Of a stretch of DNA of 64,000 nt, positions 41,041 to 50,386 are shown in pieces. Source of the DNA: Bacillus weihaiensis. Lineage in GTDB: Bacteria > Bacillota > Bacilli > Bacillales > Bacillaceae. How positions within the stretch are numbered: the first letter of the stretch is position 1; each line of letters opens with the position of its first letter. The notes beneath the pieces are model-generated. The model was not told the origin of the DNA. It saw only the letters and a program-made list of their open reading frames with translations, and ran no database searches. The DNA lies in contig NZ_CP016020.1 of NCBI RefSeq assembly GCF_001889165.1, forward strand, positions 1,276,501 through 1,340,500. The letters run 5' to 3'. The translations under genes were made by a program, and so were the position numbers.

Positions 41041-41856
41041 ATGAATTATCGTTTGATTTATGTTGTATCTGATTCTGTAGGTGAAACGGCAGAGCTAGTT
41101 GTTAAAGCGGCTGCAAGTCAGTTTAATGGAGTTTCGGCTAACACAAAAATTAAACGCATTCCTTATGTTGAAGATAGAGGAACAATTTTAGAAGTTGTCT
41201 CATTAGCAAAACAAGATGAAGCCATTATCTGTTTTACCCTGGTTGTGCCAGAACTTAGAAATTGTTTAATTGAAGAAGCGACAAGACAAGGTGTAATGTA
41301 TTACGATATTATTGGACCGCTTATTGATAAAATGGAAAATTCCTATGGGATTCCTGCAAAGTATGAACCTGGCCGTGTTAGGAAATTAGACGACGATTAT
41401 TTTAAGAAGGTAGAAGCCATTGAATTTGCTGTAAAATATGATGATGGTCGAGACCCTAGAGGCATCTTAAAAGCAGATATTGTATTAATTGGAGTTTCAA
41501 GGACTTCTAAAACCCCATTATCACAATATTTAGCTCATAAGAGGTTTAAGGTAGCGAATGTACCGATTGTTCCAGAAGTTGAACCACCTGAGGAATTATA
41601 TAAGGTATCTGCCCAGAAATGTATAGGTCTTAGAATTATGCCTGAAAAGTTAAATCATATAAGAAGAGAGCGTCTGAAATCTTTAGGATTAAACGATGAA
41701 GCTTTCTATGCAAACATCAATCGAATTAAAGAGGAATTAGAATATTTTGATAAGATTGTTGATCGTATAGGTTGTCACGTGGTGGATGTATCAAATAAAG
41801 CAGTTGAAGAGACAGCAAATATCATTGCAAATATCATGAATAAACAGAATGGATAA
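41041..41856 (+). CDS. yqfL: Pyruvate-phosphate dikinase regulatory protein family (YqfL)
   Basis: A 271-residue DUF299 protein, a bifunctional serine/threonine kinase and pyrophosphorylase in families that regulate PPDK or PEP synthase. The P-loop-like [18 protein letters not shown] is near residue 150, and it opens with [14 protein letters not shown]. In B. subtilis it modulates CcpN activity, so ccpN-yqfL form a control pair. RBS AAAAGGGGC before the ATG. No PPDK gene lies in this window. Confidence 0.93.
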   Translation: MNYRLIYVVSDSVGETAELVVKAAASQFNGVSANTKIKRIPYVEDRGTILEVVSLAKQDEAIICFTLVVPELRNCLIEEATRQGVMYYDIIGPLIDKMENSYGIPAKYEPGRVRKLDDDYFKKVEAIEFAVKYDDGRDPRGILKADIVLIGVSRTSKTPLSQYLAHKRFKVANVPIVPEVEPPEELYKVSAQKCIGLRIMPEKLNHIRRERLKSLGLNDEAFYANINRIKEELEYFDKIVDRIGCHVVDVSNKAVEETANIIANIMNKQNG

Positions 41857-41865
41857 TAAAATAAA

Positions 41866-41905
41866 AAGGTGACAGATAGTCTCATCACAAACTATCTGTC
41901 ACCTT
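41866..41905. terminator. Perfect 15-bp hairpin after yqfL
   Basis: AAGGTGACAGATAGT and ACTATCTGTCACCTT pair perfectly with a 10-base loop. On the plus strand only GTCTT follows; on the minus strand the sequence after it is T-rich (TTTTATTTT). It probably stops yqfL transcripts and also leftward antisense transcription. Confidence 0.75.
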
Positions 41906-42217
41906 GTCTTATGTGAGGAAAATATATAAAACAATAAGTCATGAAAAGTTGAAAAAGACTCTCAAATAATAAGGAAAGCTAAATGTAAAAAAGGATAGAA
42001 ATTTGCAATACTTTGTATTATAATAAAAAATTGTGATAAAAAGTACTTTTTTAGGTTTAGAACTTGACTTATGGGAATAAACTATTAATTGTAAACTGTC
42101 AAGGAATCGAAGGAAAAGTTTTTCGACAAAAAAGGATTTTACCTTCTTTTCTAGAATATTTGTATATAAGGGTTTGAATAAGAAGGAATCTTTCGGAGTG
42201 ATGTAGAATAGAGAATT
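41906..42217. other. A+T-rich region before yqxD-dnaG-sigA
   Basis: About 310 bases with no gene. It should hold the promoters of the sigA operon. A perfect TATAAT lies at 42019-42024 with a poor -35 (TAGAAA), and TTGACT near 42066 has no well-spaced -10. I see no clear single promoter. The stretch GGAGTG (42195-42200) is the nearest ribosome binding site to yqxD. Confidence 0.4.
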
Positions 42218-42690
42218 ATGCCGAAAAAAAACAAAGAATATATGTTGATGCTGATGCTTGTCCAGTAAAGCAGGAGATTATGGATTGTGCAACTAAGTAT
42301 AATGTACCAGTTACGTTTGTTGCATCCTATAATCATACCACGACTAAAACATTTGGTGGAGAATGGATCTTTGTTGATACTGGTAAGGAAGAAGCTGATT
42401 TATATATTGTTAATCAAGTACGTGCAAAAGATCTTGTTATTTCACAAGATATTGGTTTAGCAGGACTGCTTCTGAAAAAAGATGTTATTGTTATAACTCC
42501 AAGGGGAAAACAATATACAGAAACAAATATTGATACAGCTTTACAATATCGATACATTTCCGCAATGGAAAGACGTGGCGGTAAATATTCTAAAGGTCCC
42601 AAAAAGTTCACCGATGAAGATATTTTAAATTTTATCACAACATTAGAAAAAATTTTGTCGAAAGATGAAGGAGATTCTAAAAAAATATAG
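42218..42690 (+). CDS. yqxD: YqxD/YaiI family protein (DUF188), start needs a frameshift
   Basis: A PIN-like DUF188 protein upstream of dnaG, as in Bacillus. The conserved IYVDADACPVK is read in the frame of bases 42202-42690, which has no ATG, GTG or TTG before it. The only upstream ATG (42218) is in another frame and stops at 42266 after 16 codons (MPKKNKEYML...). That frame contains A AAA AAC at 42226-42232; a -1 shift there gives MPKK(N/K)QRIYVDADACPVK. A lost A in the A8 tract, or initiation at ATA 42208 seven bases after GGAGTG, are alternatives. ATG 42280 would lose the conserved motif. Confidence 0.75.
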
Positions 42691-42716
42691 AATATCTCTA
42701 CTACGGAGTTGTTAGT

Positions 42717-44534
42717 ATGGGAAATCGAATCCCTGAAGATTTACTCGAAAAAATACAAAGAACTTCTGACATCGTTGATGTGGTAAGTGAATATGTTCAA
42801 TTGAAGAAACAAGGACGAAATTATTTTGGATTATGTCCTTTTCACGGAGAGAAGTCACCTTCATTTTCTGTATCATCTGACAAACAAATCTTTCATTGTT
42901 TTGGGTGTGGTGCAGGTGGTAATGTTTTTTCCTTTATCATGCAACATAATGGTGTTTCCTTTACGGAGGCTGTTCAGACTTTAGCAGAAAAAAACGGAAT
43001 AGACTTACCTACTATTTCACCCACAGATCAAGGGAAGACTCTTTCAAAAGACGCTGAGAAAATGATTGAGGCTCATGAACTCTTAAAGAAATTTTATCAT
43101 CATTTATTAGTAAATACAAAAGAGGGTCAATCAGCTTTAGATTATTTAATAAATAGAGGATTTACAAGGGAAACCATTGATAAATTTGAGATTGGTTATG
43201 CGTTAGACTCTTGGGATTTTATTACTAAATTCCTTTCAAAGAGAGGCTTTAACCTTTCCTTAATGGAAGAGGCAGGACTGTTAGTAAAGAAGAATAACTC
43301 TGATGACTTTTTAGACCGATTTCGGAATAGAATTATGTTTCCAATCTCTGACCATAATGGGTCAACCATTGCTTTCTCTGGAAGGGTTTTAAGCGAGGAA
43401 AAGCCAAAATATTTAAATAGTCCTGAGACTAAAATATTTAATAAGAGCAAAATTTTATATAATTTCCATCGAGCACGAATACATATTCGTAAGAACCAAC
43501 AAGCTGTATTGTACGAAGGGTTTGCAGATGTTATTTCATCAACGGAATCTGGAGTAGAGCATGCGATTGCGACAATGGGAACATCGTTAACGGAGGACCA
43601 AGCAAGAATCATAAGAAGAAACGTAAATGAAGTGGTTCTATGTTATGATTCTGATTCAGCCGGTGTTGAGGCAACTATAAGAGCTGCGAAAGTATTACAG
43701 AGTGCTGGGTGTCAAATCAAGGTAGCGATGATTCAAGAAGGCTTAGACCCTGATGACTACATCAAAAAATATGGATCTGAGAAATTCAGAAACGATGTAA
43801 TAGGGGCAACTGTTCCTTTCATGACATTTAAAATGAGTTATTATCGCAGGGGGAAGAACCTTCAAAATGAAGGGGAAAGACTCCAATACATTGAAAATGT
43901 ATTAGCGGATTTAACACACCTGCAAAGTGCTGTTGAAAGAGAAATTTATTTGAAGCAACTCTCAAAAGAGTTTGATCTGTCAATAGATGTACTTAAAGAA
44001 CAACTTCAACATTTCCAATCACGACAGTCAAATGTCTCTCAACAGCCACAGGCAAAAAATGCCGTGTCAAATCATATGAAAAGAAATCCAATTGCAAAGA
44101 AAAAGCTACTTCCTGCATACCATACAGCAGAGCGAATGTTGATTGGACATATGCTCAGGAGTAAGGATTTCTCACAAAAAGTCTTAGAAAGACTTGGTCT
44201 GCAATTTAATATTGAAGAGCATAAAGCAATTGTTACTTATTTATATGGTTTTTATGAAGAAGGAAATGAGGAAAATGTTAGTTCATTTCTCTCAAGACTT
44301 CCAAATTCCGAACTCCAGGATATTGTATCTAACATTGCGATGATTACATTAAACACTGAAGTGACAGAGCAAGAGCTTTCTGATTATATAAAACAGGTGT
44401 TGAATCATCAGAAAATGTTAATGATAAAAGAAAAAGAAGCTGACAAAAAAGAAGCTGAAAGAAACAAACAATTTAGAGAAGCGGCTCAAATCGCAATGGA
44501 AATTATTCAATTACAACAGGCTTTAAAGTCATAA
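42717..44534 (+). CDS. dnaG: DNA primase DnaG
   Basis: A 605-residue primase that lays RNA primers for the replication fork. The CHC2 zinc finger is C40-H43-C61-C64 (LCPFHGEKSPSF, FHCFGCGAGGN). The TOPRIM catalytic core shows YEGFADVIS near residue 267 and LCYDSDSAG, and the C-terminal third is the helicase-binding domain. CGGAGTTG precedes the ATG. Middle gene of the yqxD-dnaG-sigA macromolecular synthesis operon. Confidence 0.98.
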   Translation: MGNRIPEDLLEKIQRTSDIVDVVSEYVQLKKQGRNYFGLCPFHGEKSPSFSVSSDKQIFHCFGCGAGGNVFSFIMQHNGVSFTEAVQTLAEKNGIDLPTISPTDQGKTLSKDAEKMIEAHELLKKFYHHLLVNTKEGQSALDYLINRGFTRETIDKFEIGYALDSWDFITKFLSKRGFNLSLMEEAGLLVKKNNSDDFLDRFRNRIMFPISDHNGSTIAFSGRVLSEEKPKYLNSPETKIFNKSKILYNFHRARIHIRKNQQAVLYEGFADVISSTESGVEHAIATMGTSLTEDQARIIRRNVNEVVLCYDSDSAGVEATIRAAKVLQSAGCQIKVAMIQEGLDPDDYIKKYGSEKFRNDVIGATVPFMTFKMSYYRRGKNLQNEGERLQYIENVLADLTHLQSAVEREIYLKQLSKEFDLSIDVLKEQLQHFQSRQSNVSQQPQAKNAVSNHMKRNPIAKKKLLPAYHTAERMLIGHMLRSKDFSQKVLERLGLQFNIEEHKAIVTYLYGFYEEGNEENVSSFLSRLPNSELQDIVSNIAMITLNTEVTEQELSDYIKQVLNHQKMLMIKEKEADKKEAERNKQFREAAQIAMEIIQLQQALKS

Positions 44535-44677
44535 AAAGTAAGCTGAAGATGAAGTAATGTGAGTTTTTTAATGTGTGGCTGTTACGTTATACATTCCTAT
44601 AGAAATAGGCAATTACCGCAATATAGTAATCCGAATGCTTATCTAAATGCTTGATAAGTTTGGAAGGAGGGGATCCT

Positions 44678-45793
44678 ATGGCTGATAAACAAACCCATGA
44701 AACTGAGGTTACCTTTGAACAGGTAAAGGATCAATTAACCGAAATTGGGAAGAAAAGAGGAGTTTTAACATACGAAGAAATCGCTGAGCGTATGGCAAAC
44801 TTCGAAATTGAATCAGACCAAATGGATGAGTATTATGAATTTCTAGGTGAACAAGGTGTTGAATTAATTGGAGAGACTGGTGAAGCGGAAGCGGATCCTA
44901 ATGTCCAAGATTTAGCAAAAGAAGAGGAGTTTGATCTAAACGACCTAAGTGTTCCACCTGGTGTGAAAATTAATGACCCTGTACGTATGTACTTAAAGGA
45001 AATAGGTCGTGTCGACTTATTATCTGCTAATGAGGAAATTAATCTAGCAAAACGTATAGAAGAAGGCGACGAAGAAGCGAAGCGTCGACTTGCAGAAGCT
45101 AATTTAAGGCTTGTTGTAAGTATAGCGAAACGTTATGTAGGTCGTGGTATGTTATTCCTAGACTTAATTCAAGAAGGTAACATGGGGCTAATGAAGGCTG
45201 TAGAAAAGTTTGATTATCGCAAAGGGTATAAATTTAGTACCTATGCAACGTGGTGGATTCGCCAAGCAATTACGCGTGCAATTGCCGATCAAGCTCGTAC
45301 AATCCGTATACCAGTTCATATGGTGGAAACCATTAATAAATTGATTCGTGTTCAGCGTCAATTATTGCAGGATTTAGGTCGAGAACCAACTCCAGAAGAA
45401 ATAGGCGAAGACATGGAATTAACACCTGATAAGGTTAGAGAAATTTTAAAAATTGCTCAAGAACCTGTGTCTCTTGAAACACCAATTGGTGAAGAGGATG
45501 ATTCCCACTTAGGTGACTTTATTGAGGATCAGGATGCGACGTCTCCATCAGAACATGCTGCCTATGAATTATTAAAAGAACAATTAGAAGATGTGCTTGA
45601 TACGTTAACTGATCGTGAAGAGAATGTTTTACGTCTTCGTTTTGGATTAGATGATGGTAGAACAAGAACTCTTGAAGAAGTTGGAAAAGTTTTTGGTGTT
45701 ACAAGAGAACGTATTCGCCAAATTGAAGCAAAGGCTTTACGTAAATTACGTCATCCTAGCCGTAGTAAACGTCTAAAGGACTTTTTAGAATAG
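44678..45793 (+). CDS. sigA: Primary sigma factor SigA (RpoD)
   Basis: A 371-residue housekeeping sigma factor, the same length as in B. subtilis. Region 1.1 is acidic, region 1.2 begins [11 protein letters not shown], region 2 has [20 protein letters not shown] for -10 recognition, and region 4 has [18 protein letters not shown] for -35 binding. AAGGAGGGG lies nine bases before ATG 44678. It follows dnaG after about 140 bases that could hold a further promoter. A terminator follows. Confidence 0.99.
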   Translation: MADKQTHETEVTFEQVKDQLTEIGKKRGVLTYEEIAERMANFEIESDQMDEYYEFLGEQGVELIGETGEAEADPNVQDLAKEEEFDLNDLSVPPGVKINDPVRMYLKEIGRVDLLSANEEINLAKRIEEGDEEAKRRLAEANLRLVVSIAKRYVGRGMLFLDLIQEGNMGLMKAVEKFDYRKGYKFSTYATWWIRQAITRAIADQARTIRIPVHMVETINKLIRVQRQLLQDLGREPTPEEIGEDMELTPDKVREILKIAQEPVSLETPIGEEDDSHLGDFIEDQDATSPSEHAAYELLKEQLEDVLDTLTDREENVLRLRFGLDDGRTRTLEEVGKVFGVTRERIRQIEAKALRKLRHPSRSKRLKDFLE

Positions 45794-45796
45794 AAG

Positions 45797-45829
45797 AAGG
45801 CGGGCATTAGTCCGTCTTTTCCTTTTTTT
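45797..45829 (+). terminator. Terminator after sigA
   Basis: AAGGCGG and CCGTCTT pair (one G-T wobble) around eight bases, then TTCC and seven T. Confidence 0.82.
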
Positions 45830-45980
45830 CCTTGCGAAAGCAATACTAAATTTTCGTTCCATGTTCTTTTTGATTTTTTCGAAAAGAACAACATTCTCTG
45901 AAATTTTGCAAAAAAAAGTAAAGGTTAAATTTAAACAAAAGAGTAAAAACTGAATAAATTTATAAGAAAGGCTGCCAATA

Positions 45981-46523
45981 ATGGATAGCGAAAAAAAGAA
46001 AATAATCGTTAGTGAAATTAATTATTGGAAAAATAATAAGCTACTACCTGATACATATTGTGACTTTTTATTAGCCCTTTATACAGAAGGGAATCAAGAT
46101 GAATTACTTGCTACTAAGCCCAATGCCGAAAATAGATTCACTTTCTTATATGGGATTTTATATGGGTTTATGATCATCTCTTTATTTTGTACAGTTCTTT
46201 TTACTTATTTTACTGAAAAGCCTACCTTAATGCAAATTGCTATAGCAATAACTTTGCTAACTGGATCTATTCTTGTTATCGCTTACTTTACTAGAAAAGG
46301 AAGGTTTTTTCAAGTTCCTTTAAGCCTGACTTTTGTCCAAATACTATTCATTTCCTTAGCAATTGGAGAAGTGGCTTTTGCTGGTTCACATGTAGTAATT
46401 GGGTTGATTGTCTTGGTGAATTGTTTACTTTGGTTAGTAGTAGGATGGAAATTCAACTATATTTATTTAACCATTAGTGGTGTAATCGGAATGATATTCT
46501 ATATATTTTCTATTTTTATGTAG
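45981..46523 (+). CDS. Hypothetical multi-pass membrane protein after sigA
   Basis: A 180-residue protein I cannot name. The first 45 residues are soluble (INYWKNNKLLPDTYCDFLLA) and resemble the cytoplasmic head seen in some DUF2157-like membrane proteins, but I would not insist. About five hydrophobic segments follow (residues 53-75, 82-102, 110-130, 134-153, 157-178). AAAGG lies 11 bases before the ATG. It is a single gene between the sigA terminator and cccA. It may be a small membrane sensor; there is no direct evidence for a role. Confidence 0.75.
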   Translation: MDSEKKKIIVSEINYWKNNKLLPDTYCDFLLALYTEGNQDELLATKPNAENRFTFLYGILYGFMIISLFCTVLFTYFTEKPTLMQIAIAITLLTGSILVIAYFTRKGRFFQVPLSLTFVQILFISLAIGEVAFAGSHVVIGLIVLVNCLLWLVVGWKFNYIYLTISGVIGMIFYIFSIFM

Positions 46524-46627
46524 AAAGATGGTTCATTTGTGTCAATTGTTTTTTTTAAAAATAGGTAATGAACGGTGCATTTTTTGTCTAAAATGTGAAA
46601 AACATTTTGTTCAAGTAAGATAGGTCT

Positions 46628-46655
46628 TTTACTTATAAGAAATTTACAGTAAAAT
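46628..46655 (+). promoter_or_regulatory. Candidate promoter of cccA
   Basis: TTTACT, a 16-base spacer and TAAAAT, about 165 bases before cccA. Moderate match. The leader downstream carries the palindrome at 46704-46722. Confidence 0.4.
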
Positions 46656-46703
46656 AGAGGTTGTTTATAAGAAATGGTACTCAGGCCTAATATTAAGTTT
46701 CGA

Positions 46704-46722
46704 GCAGTTCCTAGAGAACTGC
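46704..46722. other. Palindrome in the cccA leader
   Basis: GCAGTTC, five bases, GAACTGC: a perfect 7-bp inverted repeat. It lies between a candidate promoter and the cccA start and could be an operator or an RNA hairpin. Confidence 0.45.
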
Positions 46723-46821
46723 ATGTCTAAGTACGACTATTCTTCAAAAAAACTCATTAGCTGGAAGTTAGATCAACTTTCGCCTAATGAATCTTACCAT
46801 CTACATAAGGGAGGTTACATG

Positions 46822-47181
46822 ATGAATCGCAATCCACTTATTCCATTTTTATTAATCGCAGTTCTTGGAATCGGCCTTATGTTCCTTTTATCATTTAAAG
46901 GTCTTGGCGATCATGAACAATTAGCTAAAGGGGAAGAAGAGCCTAAAACAGAGGATGTTGCTAATGCAACACCTGAAGAGATTTACCAACAAAATTGTAT
47001 TACGTGTCATGGACAAAACTACGAGGGTGGTGCTGGTCCTAAGCTTGTGGGTATCGGTGAAAGTTTAAGTGTTGATGAAATTAAGCAAACACTTAAACAA
47101 GGTAAGGGAATTATGCCTGCGGGTCTCGTTCCAGACGACAAGTTAGATGAAATGGCAGAATGGGTATCACAAATTAAATAA
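46822..47181 (+). CDS. cccA: Cytochrome c-550 (CccA)
   Basis: A 119-residue membrane-anchored c-type cytochrome. The N-terminal hydrophobic segment (PLIPFLLIAVLGIGLMFLL) anchors it, and the single heme motif is CITCHG with the methionine ligand likely in GIMPAG. It transfers electrons toward cytochrome oxidase outside the membrane. Two adjacent ATGs exist; 46822 gives the better distance (seven bases) from GGGAGG and matches the family. An open frame from 46723 adds unconserved residues. Confidence 0.94.
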   Translation: MNRNPLIPFLLIAVLGIGLMFLLSFKGLGDHEQLAKGEEEPKTEDVANATPEEIYQQNCITCHGQNYEGGAGPKLVGIGESLSVDEIKQTLKQGKGIMPAGLVPDDKLDEMAEWVSQIK

Positions 47182-47199
47182 GCTTTGTATACCACTAAT

Positions 47200-47257
47200 A
47201 GAATGCGCTTACGTTTAGATAAAACGTTATGAAATGGAAAGTATTCATTTGCATTCT
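47200..47257 (+). ncRNA. Possible three-way-junction RNA after cccA
   Basis: AGAATGC (47200-47206) pairs with GCATTCT (47251-47257). Between them lie two hairpins: ACGTTT/AAACGT (47211-47227) and AAATGGA/TTCATTT (47232-47250). The fold is a compact three-way junction about 55 bases before a terminator. It may be part of the cccA 3' end or a small RNA. No known family is recognised. Confidence 0.35.
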
Positions 47258-47312
47258 TAAGATTGAGACAGTAATTTCTCTAATAGGTTTGAAATGAATA
47301 GGAATTAAGAAC

Positions 47313-47342
47313 AGTCCTTTGCATATGTGAAGGACTTTTTTT
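47313..47342 (+). terminator. Terminator between cccA and trmK
   Basis: AGTCCTT and AAGGACT form a 7-bp stem with a 10-base loop, then seven T. Confidence 0.85.
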
Positions 47343-47408
47343 ATACTTAGAGTTAGATGTAAAAAGAAAATAAAATATGTAAGTAATTTGATGAATAGTG
47401 GTGACCAT

Positions 47409-48134
47409 ATGAATGAATTAAAATTATCAAAAAGATTAGAAGTAGTGGCCGGGTTTATCCCAAAAGGATCAAAATTTGCTGATATAGGATCAGACCATGC
47501 ATACCTACCTTGTTACGCGATTTTAAAAGGGCAAGCAAGCTTAGCTATTGCCGGGGAAATTACAGATGGACCATTTGAGTCAGCTAAAAATCAAGTCCAA
47601 AAAAGCGACTTGTTAGAATATATTTCTGTTCGTAAAGGTGATGGCTTATCTGTTATTAAGGAAGGAGAGAAAGTTGACTGTGTGACGATAGCTGGAATGG
47701 GTGGAAGTCTTATCACCAAAATATTAAATGATGGGCAAGCTAAGTTAGACCATGCATCAAGGCTTATTTTACAACCAAACATTCATGCTAAGCATATTAG
47801 ACAATGGTTAATAGAGAATAGCTGGAGTCTTATTGAAGAAGAAATAATTGAAGAAGATGATAAAATTTATGAAATTCTTGTCGCTGAAAAGGGTAACCCT
47901 AAGGATGCATATAACGATATTGAATTTGAACTGGGTTTATTAGTTGGACCGATACTGGCGAAAAAGAAATCGGAAGTATTTGTGAAAAAATGGACGCAAG
48001 AGTATAATCATTGGCGCACAATTCTTACTCAGTTAGAAAATGCAGGGCACACATATGAGGAAAATGAAAAATATCGAGATGTTCAAGATAATATGTGCCT
48101 TTTAGAGGGGGTTTTGAAGGATGAAAAATCCTAA
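47409..48134 (+). CDS. trmK: tRNA adenine-22 N1-methyltransferase TrmK
   Basis: A 241-residue enzyme that methylates N1 of A22 in tRNA. The SAM site is FADIGSDHAYLP near residue 24, with the motif TIAGMGGSLITKIL and LILQPNIHAKHIRQWL. ATG 47409 has GGTGACC upstream and aligns with the family start MNELKLSKRLE; the frame is open back to 47388. It overlaps yqfO by 14 bases, so the pair is coupled. Confidence 0.95.
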   Translation: MNELKLSKRLEVVAGFIPKGSKFADIGSDHAYLPCYAILKGQASLAIAGEITDGPFESAKNQVQKSDLLEYISVRKGDGLSVIKEGEKVDCVTIAGMGGSLITKILNDGQAKLDHASRLILQPNIHAKHIRQWLIENSWSLIEEEIIEEDDKIYEILVAEKGNPKDAYNDIEFELGLLVGPILAKKKSEVFVKKWTQEYNHWRTILTQLENAGHTYEENEKYRDVQDNMCLLEGVLKDEKS

Positions 48135-49239
48135 TGGATTTCAAGTCATTCAATTATTCGAACAGTTCTCTCCTAAAGCCTATGCTGTAGAAGGAGATAA
48201 AATTGGACTTCAGATAGGTACTTTAAATAAGAGGATAAAAAATGTACTAATTACCTTAGATGTTGTTGAATCAGTAATTGATGAAGCAATCGCTAAGGAA
48301 GTTGATTTAATTATTGCGCATCATCCTCCTATTTTTAGACCGATTAAACATCTAACAACAGATACTACATATGGCAGAATACTTGAGAAATGTTTAAAAC
48401 ACGATCTAGCTGTTTATGCTGCTCATACTAATTTGGATGTAGCTGAAGGTGGAGTGAATGATTTGCTAGCCGACGCGCTAGAGCTATCAAATTGTGAAGT
48501 CCTTATACCTACTTATGAAGAATTGTTAAAAAAGCTTGTTGTGTACGTACCGGAAACGCATGAAGAGATTGTAAGAGATGAGCTTGGTCGAGCAGGGGCT
48601 GGTCATATTGGCAACTATAGTCATTGTTCGTTTTCAGTGAAGGGCGAAGGTAGCTTTTTACCTCTTGAAGGCTCTGAGCCTTTTATAGGAAAAAAAGGTG
48701 AAAAGGAATATGTTAAAGAAGTAAGATTAGAAACTGTTTTTCCTGCATCAATCCAAAAGAAAGTGTTATCTGCCATGTTAAAAGCTCATCCATATGAAGA
48801 AGTGGCCTATGATCTTTATCAATTAGATCAACAAGGAAAAAAACTTGGGTTGGGGCGAATTGGAAAACTAACAAGTGAGTTAACCTTGCAGGAATTTGCT
48901 GAACATGTAAAGAAGAAATTAGAGGTTGATCATGTTAGGATGGTTGGTCAACCTGAAGCTAAGGTAAAGAAGGTAGCTGTCCTTGGTGGAGATGGAAATA
49001 AATATATACAGCAAGCTGCATTTAAAGGTGCTGACGTATACGTTACTGGTGACCTTTATTTCCACGTAGCACAGGATGCACTCATGTTGGATTTAAATAT
49101 TATCGATCCTGGACATCATGTGGAGAAAGTAATGATAAATGGTGTGAAAAATAAGTTAAGTGATTTATGTGATAAGCAAAAGTTTCAAGTGAATATCCTG
49201 TCTTCTGAAATCAATACGAACCCATTTACATTCGTATAG
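48121..49239 (+). CDS. yqfO: Nif3-like dinuclear metal center protein (YqfO)
   Basis: A 372-residue Nif3 family protein. Metal ligands are visible in IIAHHPPIFRP and AAHTNLDVAEGG at the N-terminus and DPGHHVEK near the C-terminus, with a PII-like domain inserted (about 130-230, VVYVPETHEEIVRDELGRAG). Hexameric toroid in solved relatives; some are annotated as type 2 GTP cyclohydrolase I but activity is uncertain. GAGGGGG precedes the ATG inside trmK. A shared terminator follows. Confidence 0.92.
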   Translation: MKNPNGFQVIQLFEQFSPKAYAVEGDKIGLQIGTLNKRIKNVLITLDVVESVIDEAIAKEVDLIIAHHPPIFRPIKHLTTDTTYGRILEKCLKHDLAVYAAHTNLDVAEGGVNDLLADALELSNCEVLIPTYEELLKKLVVYVPETHEEIVRDELGRAGAGHIGNYSHCSFSVKGEGSFLPLEGSEPFIGKKGEKEYVKEVRLETVFPASIQKKVLSAMLKAHPYEEVAYDLYQLDQQGKKLGLGRIGKLTSELTLQEFAEHVKKKLEVDHVRMVGQPEAKVKKVAVLGGDGNKYIQQAAFKGADVYVTGDLYFHVAQDALMLDLNIIDPGHHVEKVMINGVKNKLSDLCDKQKFQVNILSSEINTNPFTFV

Positions 49240-49260
49240 AGACATTATTAGTTGTTGAAA

Positions 49261-49299
49261 ACATAAAGCCCATTCTGCTATAGAGAATGGGCTTTATGT
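49261..49299. terminator. Bidirectional terminator between yqfO and ispH
   Basis: ACATAAAGCCCATTCT pairs with AGAGAATGGGCTTTATGT around a short loop; A and T runs on both sides. It serves the converging yqfO and ispH genes, and its last base touches the ispH stop codon. Confidence 0.85.
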
Positions 49300-50243
49300 T
49301 AACCTTTTATTTTTACTTTAGGTAGAATTTTTGAAAGGGGAACAACTTGGTCTAAACTCCAGGTTAATTCGTCTTCCTCATTATATTGTTCTAAGAATTG
49401 AATGACTTTTTTAGTTATAGGAGTAGGGGTTGAAGCCCCGGCTGTTATAGCAACCGTTTTTACTCCTTTTAGCCATTCAAGTTTTAATTCACTAATATCT
49501 GAAATTCGATATGCCTTCGTTCCAGCAATGTCTTCAGATACTTGTGCTAATCGGTTTGAATTATTACTTTTAGGGTCCCCTACAACAATTGTGAGGTCAG
49601 CTTCCTTCGCTTGTTCTGCTACGGCTTCCTGACGTACTTGAGTGGCTAAACAGATTTCTTGATGGATTTCAACGTTCGGGAACTTTTCTTTAACAAGATC
49701 CATGATATCTGCTACATCCCATTGGCTCATTGTTGTCTGGTTTGTCACAATGATTTTTTCACTAGTAATGGTAAGGTTCGCTACATCTTCTTCCGTTTCT
49801 ACTAGGTGGACTATAGAAGGGGCAACACCAACGGCACCTTCAGGCTCAGGATGGCCTTTTTTACCTATATAGATGACATTATACCCTTTTGCTTCCTTTT
49901 CACGGATTAAATCATGTGTTTTCGTTACATCAGGACAGGTTGCATCTAAAGTCACTAACCCTTTTTCCTTCGCAATTCTTTTCACTTCAGGTGAAACACC
50001 ATGAGCAGTAAATACGACAGTTCCTTTGTCAACCTTCTCTAAAATCTCTAAGCGGTCTTTCCCATCTAGCGTAATGATACCTTCTTCTTCAAACGCATCT
50101 GTTACGTGTTTATTATGAACAATCATACCTAATATATAGATTGGTCTTGGTAATGTTTTATCTAAAGCAGCATTCTTTGCAATGACCATTGCATCTACAA
50201 CACCATAGCAATAACCACGTGGAGCAATTTTAATGACGTTCAT
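49299..50243 (-). CDS. ispH: 4-hydroxy-3-methylbut-2-enyl diphosphate reductase
   Basis: A 314-residue Fe-S enzyme, the last step of the MEP isoprenoid pathway, yielding IPP and DMAPP. Cluster cysteines are C12 (APRGYCYGV), C103 (LDATCPDV) and the one in [12 protein letters not shown]; conserved HNKHV, TAHGVSP and NQTTMS are also present. AAAGGAGG lies before the ATG. ispG, the preceding enzyme in the pathway, is 8 kb away on the same strand. Confidence 0.97.
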   Translation of the reverse strand: MNVIKIAPRGYCYGVVDAMVIAKNAALDKTLPRPIYILGMIVHNKHVTDAFEEEGIITLDGKDRLEILEKVDKGTVVFTAHGVSPEVKRIAKEKGLVTLDATCPDVTKTHDLIREKEAKGYNVIYIGKKGHPEPEGAVGVAPSIVHLVETEEDVANLTITSEKIIVTNQTTMSQWDVADIMDLVKEKFPNVEIHQEICLATQVRQEAVAEQAKEADLTIVVGDPKSNNSNRLAQVSEDIAGTKAYRISDISELKLEWLKGVKTVAITAGASTPTPITKKVIQFLEQYNEEDELTWSLDQVVPLSKILPKVKIKG

Positions 50244-50302
50244 GTTCTGCCTCCTTTAAGAGATCTCAATAAAATAGACTAGTTTGTTTGTCCAAAAGGA
50301 AA

Positions 50303-50328
50303 GAAAAAAGCCGCAAAAACGGCTCTTT
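50303..50328 (-). terminator. Terminator of yqfQ on the minus strand
   Basis: On the minus strand GAGCCG, loop of five T, CGGCTT and further T. It ends yqfQ transcripts ahead of ispH. Confidence 0.85.
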
Positions 50329-50386
50329 TCTCTCATAATCTCTTAATATTATATCTAAGTTTAGGCAAGAATACAAAGAGGAATAT

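Noticed and set aside
42280-42690. Taking ATG 42280 as the yqxD start
   Set aside because: It removes the family's conserved VDADACPVK motif, which is encoded in frame just upstream.
47195-47230. Catabolite (cre) site after cccA
   Set aside because: GCGCTTACGTTTA misses key positions of the cre consensus; the bases are better explained by the hairpin there.
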